Shown piece by piece: positions 41,970 through 50,892 of a stretch of 64,000 nucleotides of DNA. Source of the stretch: Fulvivirgaceae bacterium JP3-4 (GTDB lineage Bacteria > Bacteroidota > Bacteroidia > Cytophagales > Cyclobacteriaceae); NCBI GenBank assembly GCA_029309925.1, contig JARKND010000005.1, positions 1,302,001 to 1,366,000 of the forward strand. Reading direction: 5' to 3'. The notes beneath the pieces were generated by a model. The model made no database searches and had not been told where the DNA came from. It saw nothing but the letters and a program-made list of their open reading frames with translations. A program made the translations under genes and the position numbers. Within the stretch, counting starts at the first letter, position 1. Each line of letters begins with the position of its first letter.

Positions 41970-44189
41970 CTAGCGCTCTTCCTTTGGCAGCAGGTCCCTT
42001 AGCTTTACCGCGAAGGCTTTGCCATCTGCAATCTGTCTTTTTACATATTCGAAGGTCAACTCACTGACTAGAGCTGTGTCTTCAATACTTTGAAGGTCAA
42101 AAACAAAGTATTGGTCATAAAGAGGAGAGTAATTGACATTCTCCAAATCACTCTTTGAAGAAACCTTGATTTCATCGTTGACTATGAGGTAAAACCCTAA
42201 AGCATTTACGTCTTGCTTTGAATACAACAACAGCATCCTCGACGTGAAAATTTCTTGACGAAGGGAAAAATCAAGTTTAACCGCAAGGTTAAACTTCTTA
42301 GCCACATTAATCCATTGCAAATGTTCCGTGGATTCAACAGGTGCCATTAGAACACCGATGTCGTCAGGATGAAAACTTCTGTCTCCTTCAATTTCTCTCG
42401 GCAGAGAAAGGGTTGTTGTTGAGGGTTTGTTCTTAAAAATGGTATAAATATGATAGGACAATTTTTCCCTTTGAGAAATCTTGCTTTGAAGATGCTCTAC
42501 GACCCTTTTAAGAAACTCTTTTAGTTCATTTAAACCAGAATCACGCTTGCCAGGACGAATTGGAAATGCGCCTAAACCAGGAAGAATTTCGTGGAAACCG
42601 CGTAACGCAATTGAATTGCTTCCTGGATACAAAACATACGATCCTCCAGTTCTTCTAATGGCATCCCGATAGGCATGCATCTTTAATATGTCAGCGTTTT
42701 TATATATGCCCTGTTTATTTTCCTCTTTTTGTAAATCGAGCTCATCTCGATCGAGCTGTCCTATCAAGTCGTTTAAGTTTGCAACCTTATATTTCGCATC
42801 GAAATGAATATGTACAATTAGTTCTTCCGTTTCTGCCACCTCTTCACTTAGTCCAAATGGCCAAATTGACAATGTATAATCCGGCCTCATTTTTAGAGAC
42901 CAACTTCCAGCCTCGGGATAGGATGCATTGGAAAAGGCACGATTATAATTGAATTTAATGTTCAGTTTCCGTTTACTTGACTCATAGGTTCCTCGCAGGG
43001 CGGTGTGGCTCCCTTGCTTAAGGCTAAGTCCTAAATTTTTTTCTGTTTGATTTAAGAGTTGATTTATTTCTGCTTTAGGGATGTTGAAAAACGTTTCAAT
43101 TAATTCAAGGAGCTTAAAAAATATCCAATACTCATAGAGCGTAGCGATATCCTTTTTACCTCCCTGATAAACGTCATTGCCACCCTCCCAAATCAATTTG
43201 GCCGCAAGGTCAAACATCAACCAAACCCGCAGCACTTCACGATAGCCCTCCTTTCTTTGCAATACCGGGCTGTTTAGTCGCAATGTTTCCGGTTCTCTTA
43301 TTTCTTTGAAAATGCTATGACTTAGAAATTGACTTAAGTGTTCGTTCAAATATGAGGCCTCGCTAAATAGTCTCGAGCCCTTCTCGGATACTGCAGCGAT
43401 ATCCGAACAAAAGTTGGAAAGAGTTGTCAATGCGTGTTTGACAAAACGATTTTCTGGAGTATCGACAGAATCAGTTTTTCGGAGAACTGAAATTCGCGCA
43501 GGCACCGAAGGCAAGCCTAGCAAGTTTTGTGAGCTGACTTCAGCCCGCATGTTGGATTTTGCGACTTCTTTAATATTTCTTGAAGTCCATCTTTTGCCAC
43601 GTCTAGCATCGATCTCATCCTCATCTGCCTCCCACTTAGTGGCAGGACGGGAAATAATTCGATGTAATGAATCATCAAATTCTTCTGTATGGACTATTGA
43701 TTTAACGAAGGCGAATCTTTGGTAGAGGGTTTGGCTATCCTTCGTGAAATCGATCTGGAGGTTCTGGCTGACTGGAGATTCTGCCTGGAGCAACAGTTCG
43801 GTACATTTTTCAGTTATGTCGCCTAGCATGTCTCTGTAATCATTTCGATACTCCGCTTTTAAAGAGCGAACCTCTAACTCAACAAAACCGATTTCCTTAT
43901 CTTTAAGACCGATATACAAACGTAGTGTCCCAACGAAAATGTTTGGCGCGATTGTGCCGAGATGACTGTAACGAGCGTGTGGCTGTACTATTTGACTAGA
44001 ATCATCAAGGAGACGTACTTCTGCGTTATTAAAGGAATAGTCATACGTTTGGCCTTCTACGATCTGATACCTCGCTTCTAGGTGCGCTTGCGAATCCGCA
44101 ACATCGAATAGAGTATTTTCCCTTCTGGCATCAATGAAGAGTAATAATTCTTCCTTAATATGGCCAAGATCGATTTGCATTCTAGTCAA
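41970..44189 (-). CDS. DUF2357/McrC-like PD-(D/E)XK nuclease subunit
   Basis: The 739-residue protein has a DUF2357-type N-terminal part (RSLKAEYRNDYRDMLGDITEKC, near residue 110, is typical). A nuclease core near residues 432-465 (MRPDYTLSIWP then HIHFDAKYKV) supplies the D and D-X-K residues, followed by MHAYRDAIRRTGGSYVLYPG. The last 140 residues are an extra domain I do not recognise. In LlaJI-like and McrBC systems this subunit cuts DNA when driven by the McrB-like motor. Its start overlaps the McrB-like gene by 4 bp. Confidence 0.82.
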   Translation of the reverse strand: MTRMQIDLGHIKEELLLFIDARRENTLFDVADSQAHLEARYQIVEGQTYDYSFNNAEVRLLDDSSQIVQPHARYSHLGTIAPNIFVGTLRLYIGLKDKEIGFVELEVRSLKAEYRNDYRDMLGDITEKCTELLLQAESPVSQNLQIDFTKDSQTLYQRFAFVKSIVHTEEFDDSLHRIISRPATKWEADEDEIDARRGKRWTSRNIKEVAKSNMRAEVSSQNLLGLPSVPARISVLRKTDSVDTPENRFVKHALTTLSNFCSDIAAVSEKGSRLFSEASYLNEHLSQFLSHSIFKEIREPETLRLNSPVLQRKEGYREVLRVWLMFDLAAKLIWEGGNDVYQGGKKDIATLYEYWIFFKLLELIETFFNIPKAEINQLLNQTEKNLGLSLKQGSHTALRGTYESSKRKLNIKFNYNRAFSNASYPEAGSWSLKMRPDYTLSIWPFGLSEEVAETEELIVHIHFDAKYKVANLNDLIGQLDRDELDLQKEENKQGIYKNADILKMHAYRDAIRRTGGSYVLYPGSNSIALRGFHEILPGLGAFPIRPGKRDSGLNELKEFLKRVVEHLQSKISQREKLSYHIYTIFKNKPSTTTLSLPREIEGDRSFHPDDIGVLMAPVESTEHLQWINVAKKFNLAVKLDFSLRQEIFTSRMLLLYSKQDVNALGFYLIVNDEIKVSSKSDLENVNYSPLYDQYFVFDLQSIEDTALVSELTFEYVKRQIADGKAFAVKLRDLLPKEER

Positions 44190-45958
44190 GCTTCAGCAAA
44201 ACTTGCAAATCCGTTATGAATCAAACTCCTGTACATACGTCCAATTTTTTCAAGGCTTAAAGGGTATTTTACCACTCGAGGGTCGCTGAAATCGAATTGA
44301 TGGTTAGAGAAAATTTCTTTTTCAATATCCGAGACTGTTTCTGCGATACAGAATCGTCCAAGAGTCAACAAAATATCAGTCAGTTTTCTTCTAGATCCAT
44401 GAACCTTAGGCAATAATTTTTGTAATAATGCGGCATCGATTTTCTCAGCTTCATTCAAGTTCGGACTTAAGAGTGAAAGAAAATATATCAGTCGATGAAT
44501 TTCATAAGCAGTTCTATAACCAAATTCTGCTCCACATGCCTTTAACGGCTCGAAAAAATTTAGCAGTGTTTCGTTGAGTTCAGAAGAACTTTCTATTTCG
44601 CTTTTTGCTGCAGCAAGTTCAAGGAATACTGTCGAAAGATTAGTGCCGCGCCCGTCAATTTCAGTAAGATTTACTTTTGCTGGTTTAGAAAGGAAACTTT
44701 GCATTTCAACCTCGCTGAGACGAAATTCAATCGTGTTTGCTCTATCAAGTACCTTTGGGCTAAACATATTTGTCGTCTCATCTATATTCACTGTACCAAT
44801 CACAAATACGTTTTTGGGAAGAATTATATTGGCAGGAACTTCGCCCCGCGACCCCCCGGAATAGAGGGGTATTGGCTCGTTAGACTCCATGGAACTTAGG
44901 AAATCTGCGAAGTATCGCTCAACGTGACTTAAATTCATCTCATCTAGAATTATAAAATGAGGGGTCATCGGATGATCAATTGCATGCAGTATTATATCTA
45001 ACACCCCGGAATCTGGTTTTACGTATTCCTCCTTATTTAGAGCATTAGGATAACCTAAGAGCGGTTCCCTATTCGTCCAATCGGATCCGACCGGGACTAT
45101 CGTGAATTGATTCCGCTCTTTACAAATCCATCTTGCGAAAGCTTGCGCCAACTTAGTTTTACCAGAACCGGACAAACCACACAAAATTACAAATGGCTTT
45201 GTTAGGAGCGAGGCAACAAAGCGGTTGATTAGGCTTTTTGAGTAGGTCAATCCAGCGGACTCAACGGCGGTAAGAAATGCTGTCGAAATATCTGTTGATC
45301 CTCCCTCTCCCGGAATGGCCTTTTGCTTTGCAACATTTTTTCCCTCTAACCATTTTTCAAACTGTTCCGACGTAACGCCAAACACTTCATGAAATCCATA
45401 GGCCCTAATTTGTTCTTCAAACCCTCTCTCAAAAGGATCACTTTGAGAAGTTCCTTTCCAACCCATATTTCGGAGATGTGATTCCAAAATCTTTTTCGCT
45501 AAGGGGCCAATTTCGTTACGCGTAAAAATTGGGCTTAAGTCGTATTTGGTTTCGCTTGCTCCTTCACTAAAACCTACAGCCAGGCCAGCTTTGTTCAATG
45601 CATATGCAAGATTTGTATAAACCTTGTCGTCCATATCTGCTCTTCGTAGCGTGCCCACCATTTCGCCTTTTCGAGCCTTTTTAAATTGTGTTATGAGTTC
45701 TACATGACTAAATATTATTGAGAAAAGGAGTAACGCCTCTTGCGACGAGTGGTCAAATGATTTGACTTGATCCCATACTTGCGGTATGACTTCGTTAATG
45801 TCACCAGCGAGCATTTTTCGACCTTGAGTTCGATCAAGCTTTATTTCTTGTATGTTGTCTAGGATTTGGTTCGCAGGATATTTGCGAATTAGCTCGATTA
45901 ATTTGAAATAACCGTTCTTTGTCAATGAGACGGTGTGGGATTCTAAACCGATTGGCAT
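44186..45958 (-). CDS. McrB-like AAA+ motor of a restriction system
   Basis: The 590-residue protein has a C-terminal AAA+ core: Walker A GLSGSGKTK near residues 257-265, Walker B FIILDEMNLSHVERYFADFL, and the McrB consensus GTVNIDETTNMFSPKVLDRA, whose N-X-X-D element is the McrB GTP-binding signature. The N-terminal 230 residues are helical and probably recognise DNA. It lies between the methyltransferase and nuclease genes, with 1-4 bp spacing. It is a hexameric translocase that activates the DUF2357 nuclease. Confidence 0.87.
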   Translation of the reverse strand: MPIGLESHTVSLTKNGYFKLIELIRKYPANQILDNIQEIKLDRTQGRKMLAGDINEVIPQVWDQVKSFDHSSQEALLLFSIIFSHVELITQFKKARKGEMVGTLRRADMDDKVYTNLAYALNKAGLAVGFSEGASETKYDLSPIFTRNEIGPLAKKILESHLRNMGWKGTSQSDPFERGFEEQIRAYGFHEVFGVTSEQFEKWLEGKNVAKQKAIPGEGGSTDISTAFLTAVESAGLTYSKSLINRFVASLLTKPFVILCGLSGSGKTKLAQAFARWICKERNQFTIVPVGSDWTNREPLLGYPNALNKEEYVKPDSGVLDIILHAIDHPMTPHFIILDEMNLSHVERYFADFLSSMESNEPIPLYSGGSRGEVPANIILPKNVFVIGTVNIDETTNMFSPKVLDRANTIEFRLSEVEMQSFLSKPAKVNLTEIDGRGTNLSTVFLELAAAKSEIESSSELNETLLNFFEPLKACGAEFGYRTAYEIHRLIYFLSLLSPNLNEAEKIDAALLQKLLPKVHGSRRKLTDILLTLGRFCIAETVSDIEKEIFSNHQFDFSDPRVVKYPLSLEKIGRMYRSLIHNGFASFAEA

Positions 45959-45959
45959 A

Positions 45960-47171
45960 TTATTTAGGCTTTACTAAAATCAATAGTTCCTTCACATCTC
46001 GGTTCCTATCCTGTTGCCGTCCCATTGTCATGTGAAGATGATTTAACGTTCGAATTGTCACCTCATGATTTCTAAACATCTCCCTCGCGCATTCCAAAAG
46101 TTCCTCCATAGATATCATACCTGTGTCGCTATAACTCAAAACAAGTGAGCAGTTGTTTGCGGCGATCAATTCAAACATTGCAATAAAGGCTTTTTTCACC
46201 TGTGTGCGAATACTAAAGGGCGATTGATGCCTTTCCTCTCGATAGCGCCCCTTTACAAACTTTCCATTCTTAGTTTGAATGGAAGGATAGTCGTAAAGCA
46301 CAATTGTTTCTAATGCGTGATAAAACCTGCTGTAGTGAACAAAGCAATAAGGAGGATCCGCGTAGACTGTTGCATCTTTCAAATCTTTCAGACACTCCAG
46401 ATAGTCAAGGGATACAACTTTATGCGGCAAAAATGTCGGGATTTTTGGAAGATCGGATAGCGCGGTTCGTACCTTTCTTTCAAAATATTCCGTAATCGAT
46501 TTTCTTCGATAAATCAAAATGTCGTTCATCGAAGAGTTAGTTTTTGCGTCACGGTACTGTGCATAATGTCCTGTGCCCTGGCTGTTATAAGCCATTGCAT
46601 ACATGAGTGAACAGAGCAATGTATTATACGATGCAGACGTTCGAAAATCTTCTATTGCTTTTCTTATCGAATCGATCCAAGCGCACTGTTCAGCGCTCCA
46701 CCAAGTGCCTGAGTAATACTTGGTGAACAGATGCCATTTGTTCGAAAAACCGTGAGATACTAATTGTCTGTTGTGCTTTTCTATCTTATTGAAAGCCGAA
46801 AGCGTAAGCTTTTCAGGATATTTGTAATCCTCGATAAGGAGAGCATAATGCTTTTTGAAATACTTGTTAGCACGATCTAAAATAATTTCCGCGCTAACAG
46901 TGCCATCATCGTAGTCTGTTAAATACGCTTTCCCAAGGGTTGCGGAATAAAACTGAATATCATTTGAGATCATTGGAACTTGCCTGCCGAGCGCGCCGGC
47001 TAACGTTCCCGACCCGGCAAACAAATCACACAAGATTCCACCATTGTAAACCTCTTCAATCCCCTTAATAACAAACGGAAGGATTTTAGTCTTCGATCCC
47101 ATGTATTTAACAAACTGAATTGAGCTTCTTGGCATCAATTCATTAGATGTCATCACCATTTGCGTCTTCAA
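45960..47171 (-). CDS. D12-class N6-adenine DNA methyltransferase (Dam-like)
   Basis: The 403-residue protein has KYMGSKTKILPFV at the N-terminus (SAM-binding motif X region). CDLFAGSGTLAGAL (motif I, near residue 52) follows, then ADPPYCFVHYSRFY (motif IV, near residues 270-283) and a late LVLSYSDTG (motif VI). It methylates adenine and so most likely protects host sites from the linked McrBC-like nuclease. The recognition sequence is unknown. It overlaps the XRE gene upstream by 29 bp and precedes the McrB-like gene by 1 bp. Confidence 0.9.
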   Translation of the reverse strand: MKTQMVMTSNELMPRSSIQFVKYMGSKTKILPFVIKGIEEVYNGGILCDLFAGSGTLAGALGRQVPMISNDIQFYSATLGKAYLTDYDDGTVSAEIILDRANKYFKKHYALLIEDYKYPEKLTLSAFNKIEKHNRQLVSHGFSNKWHLFTKYYSGTWWSAEQCAWIDSIRKAIEDFRTSASYNTLLCSLMYAMAYNSQGTGHYAQYRDAKTNSSMNDILIYRRKSITEYFERKVRTALSDLPKIPTFLPHKVVSLDYLECLKDLKDATVYADPPYCFVHYSRFYHALETIVLYDYPSIQTKNGKFVKGRYREERHQSPFSIRTQVKKAFIAMFELIAANNCSLVLSYSDTGMISMEELLECAREMFRNHEVTIRTLNHLHMTMGRQQDRNRDVKELLILVKPK

Positions 47172-47346
47172 TTAAGTCCTTAGGTTTAACTTGTAATATT
47201 TTTGCAATCTCAAAAAGCACTTCTAGCCTCGGTTGATACCGATTCTGAACGTAAGCGTTTACAATGTTGTAGCTTTTCCCTAGTTGCTCAGCCAACCATG
47301 TCTGTTTAATCCCCTTTTCACAAAGGACTTCCTTTATGCGGTTCAT
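47143..47346 (-). CDS. XRE-family HTH controller protein
   Basis: The ATG at 47346 gives 67 residues (MNRIKEVLCEKGIKQTWLAEQLGKSY, then NRYQPRLEVLFEIAKILQVKPKDLI), a minimal Cro/CI-type HTH. An ATG at 47382 would add 12 residues but leave almost no leader. It leads the minus-strand restriction-modification operon and overlaps the methyltransferase by 29 bp. Small HTH proteins in this position (C proteins) time expression of methyltransferase and nuclease. The perfect inverted repeat at 47385-47413 is its likely binding site. Confidence 0.85.
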   Translation of the reverse strand: MNRIKEVLCEKGIKQTWLAEQLGKSYNIVNAYVQNRYQPRLEVLFEIAKILQVKPKDLIEDANGDDI

Positions 47347-47384
47347 TGGAGTAACGGCTTTATGAATACGTTCAGCTCTCACGA

Positions 47385-47413
47385 ATTTTTATCTCAAAAA
47401 TTGAGATAAAAAT
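47385..47413 (-). promoter_or_regulatory. Perfect inverted repeat, likely XRE operator
   Basis: ATTTTTATCTCAA (47385-47397) and TTGAGATAAAAAT (47401-47413) are perfect 13-bp arms around AAA. On the minus strand the repeat overlaps a possible Bacteroidetes promoter, with TTTG upstream and AATTTTTG as a poor -7 box. This fits autorepression or activation by the XRE protein just downstream. Confidence 0.7.
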
Positions 47414-47812
47414 ATCAAAAAATATGATCTAATGTGCAATTCCAGGTAAATTAACGGCATGTAATCGCCAACTACTGTCAGCTAATATTATCACCGTCTC
47501 TTTATGAAGAACTGACCTTTAAGGTAAAGTTCATCAGCCAATCTAATACAGTTGCATTCACTATAGCTAAGGCCTTGTAGAAGAGCTTGAAAGCCTTTTG
47601 GTATTATATGATCAAATGTTGACTTAGGCATTTAGAAAACTTAGTTCCGGGTGGCAAGAGCCGAGGGTGACTTTTGAAGAATATTACTCATTTGCAGAAG
47701 AGGGTCTTTATAGACCTGTTTTTATAAGCAGTTTCCAGACCGGACAATTGGAGGCCAAAATTATGGAAATAGCCTCTTTTTTTGTAAAATTCCACTAATT
47801 GACCCCCAACTA
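47414..47812. other. Intergenic region with two terminator-like hairpins
   Basis: No convincing gene is present. On the plus strand AGGGTCT/AGACCT followed by GTTTTT (47701-47722), and GAGGC/GCCTC followed by seven T (47751-47783), look like terminators, though no plus-strand gene lies upstream. A 42-codon minus-strand frame (47503-47631, MPKSTFDHIIPKGFQ) is too short to call. A partial copy of the left arm of the 32848 inverted repeat lies at 47649-47666. The region may be debris from module exchange. Confidence 0.4.
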
Positions 47813-48565
47813 GTGAACGTTATTCGTTTTGACATTGAAGTTAAAAAACAGGTCTTTAGCCGCCGTAAATACTCCGCTAAAGAATTTCTAAAGAGGCGGC
47901 TTACTGAACGTACGTCGTTCGGTAGCTATGAGGCCTTTCTTGCTGATTCGCAATCAACAATGTCTCAATTGCCAGAGCGAATAGGAGCTATCTATAAAAA
48001 GGAAACATTATTTGGATATAGCTTCATACGTGGCATTCGATATTACCTTTTTATCGGTGATAATCAGATCAACGATGATAGCTTAACTGTTGAAATTCTT
48101 GTGCTGTCAAATAATGAACAGGTAACGTATTCAGTAAACAAGGTTATTAGTGATATTCAAAATATTTATCAATGGTACGATTGGGATATAGCGATTACCC
48201 CAGTGCTCGAAAATTTTGTTTACGTGTACCCGTTTGGAGATACTGATATTTATTCGCCCTCGCTCAAACTCAAAGGCAATTTTAAGAGACGAACGGTGAC
48301 GCGCCCAGCAATGGTCCGGAATATTGTAGTTGCCATTGCATTTGTTTGCTCTGCAGTAATTATGAACTTTGTTTCGAAACAGTATGCAGAAATTTTCAAA
48401 GAGATCGTAATAGGCTGTATCCTGTTTTTAGTAACAGAAGGCATAATCTACCTTTTCGAAAGCAGTTATAAGATCGCTATAGATGACCTAAATACCCCGT
48501 TGGCCGGTCCACTTGAACCATTTGCTGGTGTAAATCCCGAAACCTTACAAACCCCCAACGTCTAG
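47813..48565 (+). CDS. Two-TM protein leading a DGQHR operon
   Basis: The frame starts at GTG 47813 and encodes 250 residues. A soluble N-terminal part (about 1-160; YQWYDWDIAITPVLENFVYVYPFG) is followed by two membrane helices, near residues 165-183 (MVRNIVVAIAFVCSAVIMNF) and 193-213 (EIVIGCILFLVTEGIIYLFE), and a short cytoplasmic tail. No family was recognised. The DGQHR gene starts 2 bp after its stop, so the two are coupled. A membrane-damaging effector role is one possibility. Confidence 0.7.
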   Translation: MNVIRFDIEVKKQVFSRRKYSAKEFLKRRLTERTSFGSYEAFLADSQSTMSQLPERIGAIYKKETLFGYSFIRGIRYYLFIGDNQINDDSLTVEILVLSNNEQVTYSVNKVISDIQNIYQWYDWDIAITPVLENFVYVYPFGDTDIYSPSLKLKGNFKRRTVTRPAMVRNIVVAIAFVCSAVIMNFVSKQYAEIFKEIVIGCILFLVTEGIIYLFESSYKIAIDDLNTPLAGPLEPFAGVNPETLQTPNV

Positions 48566-48567
48566 CC

Positions 48568-49707
48568 ATGATCCGATTTCCATACATTCGCATAAGACAA
48601 CGAGGAGAAACGTTTTTTCTGACCAAGTTTTCTGTTAGTTACCTATTCGATAAAGTTGACCTTCATTTTCGCGACCCTTATATCCATCTTCAAGATGAAC
48701 GTTATCAGGTCAAAAACAATATCTATTTAGATTCGATTCGCAAAAAAGGATTGGATCTAGAAACTGATAATGAAGAAGGTGTACAGAGACGTCTGCAATT
48801 GAATCGCATCCTGGATATTAAGAAATACATCGACGAGGACGTTTCAAATTACTTTCCTAATTCCGTTCTTATATCAGCCGATACTTCAATGATTGACGAT
48901 TTTGATCAAGAGCAATATCTCAATCTCGAGCAAAATGAAATCGGTTATTTCGAGTTTCCGGACGAAGCTAGGTTCTCTGTAATCGACGGACAACATCGCT
49001 TGGCGGGACTTTTTCAGGCGTCAAAAATTGATAAGGATAATTTTGAGGTTCCAGTCGTTCTCCTACTAGATGCAGGCTTGGCAGTTGCTGCTAAGTTATT
49101 TAGTGATATTAATGGGAAGCAAAAGGCAGTTAGCAAATCGTTGATATATGATCTTCTTGAACATGTGGATAAAAAAGAAGTTGGCGGAATCAAAAAATAT
49201 CATTTGATCTGTCAAAAATTCTATACTGACCAAAAGTCTCCATTGTATCGGCAGATAAAGATGTTAGGAATAGGAAGCGGATCAATTTCTCAAAGCTTCT
49301 TTATAGACTTATCGCTCAAGCATGTCGAACCAACACTTAGCAGCGTATCCACGCAAGAATTATATAACCAATTATTCTACTACTTCAGAAGCTATCAAAA
49401 GACCTTCCCGACTGATTGGCCGGTTCCTCTTCAGGAAATGCCCGAATCGGAACGCGATCAATACTCCGACGAAATTCTCAAAGTCGAAAGAAGTCAGCTA
49501 TTGAAAACCAATGGTTTTGGGGCAATCATGCGGGCCTTCCCGGACATTTATAAAATGTCTGGGCAGACCTTTGATGGATACATGCATGTCATTTCAAAAT
49601 TGCAAGGGAAGGTATTTTGGAAAAGGCGCGAATTGCAACAGGCTGGCGGTGGCGCTGAGCTTCAGAAGTTCTTATACAATCAAATAGTTACTGCATTAAA
49701 GCAATAG
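48568..49707 (+). CDS. DGQHR-domain protein (DndB-like)
   Basis: The 379-residue protein carries the signature DGQHRLAGL (residues 140-148), preceded by an acidic strand and followed by FEVPVVLLLDAGLAVAAKLFSDINGKQKAVSKSLIYDL, the standard DGQHR family layout. DndB, which controls DNA phosphorothioation, and DpdB of the 7-deazaguanine system belong to this family. No dndA/C/D/E or dpd genes are nearby, so the protein probably belongs to another system. It is followed 2 bp later by a HARE-type winged helix gene. Confidence 0.87.
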   Translation: MIRFPYIRIRQRGETFFLTKFSVSYLFDKVDLHFRDPYIHLQDERYQVKNNIYLDSIRKKGLDLETDNEEGVQRRLQLNRILDIKKYIDEDVSNYFPNSVLISADTSMIDDFDQEQYLNLEQNEIGYFEFPDEARFSVIDGQHRLAGLFQASKIDKDNFEVPVVLLLDAGLAVAAKLFSDINGKQKAVSKSLIYDLLEHVDKKEVGGIKKYHLICQKFYTDQKSPLYRQIKMLGIGSGSISQSFFIDLSLKHVEPTLSSVSTQELYNQLFYYFRSYQKTFPTDWPVPLQEMPESERDQYSDEILKVERSQLLKTNGFGAIMRAFPDIYKMSGQTFDGYMHVISKLQGKVFWKRRELQQAGGGAELQKFLYNQIVTALKQ

Positions 49708-49709
49708 AC

Positions 49710-49940
49710 ATGCGAAATCAATTTATTCTTGCCGCAATAAAGGTACTGGAAAAGAATCAGCCTCGGAAGAGCATGACCTCAATGGAAATCACACGAACAG
49801 CCTTAGAACTCGGCTTGTTGAAATCAGCAGGCAAGACTCCGGAAAGAACAATGAACGCTCAGCTTAACCAGGATATTAAACGGAATGGAGATAAATCAGC
49901 CTTCGAAAAAGTTGGCAGATCAACATTCAAATTTCGATAA
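49710..49940 (+). CDS. HARE-type winged-helix (HB1/ASXL/restriction-endonuclease HTH) protein
   Basis: The 76-residue protein is almost entirely one HARE-HTH domain: FILAAIKVLEKNQPRKSMTSMEITRTALELGLLKSAGKTPERTM ending SAFEKVGRSTFKFR. The domain is known from restriction endonucleases and eukaryotic chromatin proteins and is predicted to read modified or specific DNA. Here it is a free-standing small protein coupled to the DGQHR gene (2-bp gap). It could act as a DNA-reading adaptor or as a regulator of the operon. Confidence 0.82.
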   Translation: MRNQFILAAIKVLEKNQPRKSMTSMEITRTALELGLLKSAGKTPERTMNAQLNQDIKRNGDKSAFEKVGRSTFKFR

Positions 49941-49992
49941 TTGAGTGCTGCCAGGTCTCTGCCACCAGCTGTATTTGACGCAATAGATTTTT

Positions 49993-50892
49993 ATGAGTCT
50001 CACCACAATCTTAAGCTATGGTGAAAAGGACTACAAGGCGTTTCGTACGTTTTTGAGTGACAACTTTCCTAAGCCCCGTGTTACGTTCACGGAACCATTG
50101 CTCTGTCCAAATGTGAGTACACGCCCCGCATTAATTGGTACTGCGTTTGATTACTTACTGCGATTTCATCTGCAAAAGCTTTACAAACCAAAAGTCCGAT
50201 CTACACCATGGGTGGCTGATCACGCCATCAACGGATACTTCAGCTCCCCTGGAATACAGTTTCAGTCATACGGATACGGAGACGACTTGACGAAAAAAGA
50301 TATATCCATCCTACACTCCATTAAGAAAAAGGCAAAGACAAAGTACGCATGGTGCAAAGACGTTTATTCATATTTTTTAATTAATGATCGTGTCGGCAAG
50401 ATATTCGAGGTATGCTTGTTCCTTGCGCGGTTGGACAATATTTACAGGCATGGAATTCCAACCCTTGACGAATTGCGAACATTATTTGAAGTCAAAACGG
50501 AAGATATTATCGAATTACAGTCTTTAATCGAGTCGTGCAGCCTTAGCCGCTTTGAACCCAAGTCACATATTGTATTGAATCCTCGGTTTGCAACCAATAT
50601 TCTAAAGGCTGATGCAGATCTTGTAGTTGATGACATGTTGATTGAAGTGAAAGTAACGAAGCATCTTAATGTTTCCAGAGAGCATTTCAATCAAATCATC
50701 GGCTATTACATTTTATACCTTATAGGTGGACTTCAGTTACGAAAGAAAGTGAAAATTACTAAGGTTGCAATCTACTTTGCGCGACACGATGTCTTATGGT
50801 CAATGAAAGTGGACGACATTGGAAGTGCAACTATGTTTAAAACAGGTACTAAATTCCTGAAGCGAACCTTAAGAGAATTCCCACTTAGATGA
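49993..50892 (+). CDS. PD-(D/E)XK nuclease-like protein
   Basis: The 299-residue protein has the nuclease core near residues 205-245: KADADLVVDDMLIEVKVTKHLNVSREHFNQIIGYYIL. This gives Asp209, then Glu218-Val-Lys220, and a downstream Gln, the order of the PD-(D/E)XK fold. The N-terminal half (about 1-200) is helical and unassigned. The gap from the HARE gene is 52 bp. As the last gene of the operon it is the likely DNA-cutting part. No match to a named family could be made by eye. Confidence 0.75.
   Translation: MSLTTILSYGEKDYKAFRTFLSDNFPKPRVTFTEPLLCPNVSTRPALIGTAFDYLLRFHLQKLYKPKVRSTPWVADHAINGYFSSPGIQFQSYGYGDDLTKKDISILHSIKKKAKTKYAWCKDVYSYFLINDRVGKIFEVCLFLARLDNIYRHGIPTLDELRTLFEVKTEDIIELQSLIESCSLSRFEPKSHIVLNPRFATNILKADADLVVDDMLIEVKVTKHLNVSREHFNQIIGYYILYLIGGLQLRKKVKITKVAIYFARHDVLWSMKVDDIGSATMFKTGTKFLKRTLREFPLR

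Noticed and set aside
47503-47631. 42-codon minus-strand frame MPKSTFDHIIPKGFQ
   Set aside because: Too short, no family, no ribosome site; could be a gene remnant.
48568-49707. DNA phosphorothioation (Dnd) or 7-deazaguanine (Dpd) system
   Set aside because: Only the DGQHR family protein is present; none of the required synthesis or restriction genes is nearby.
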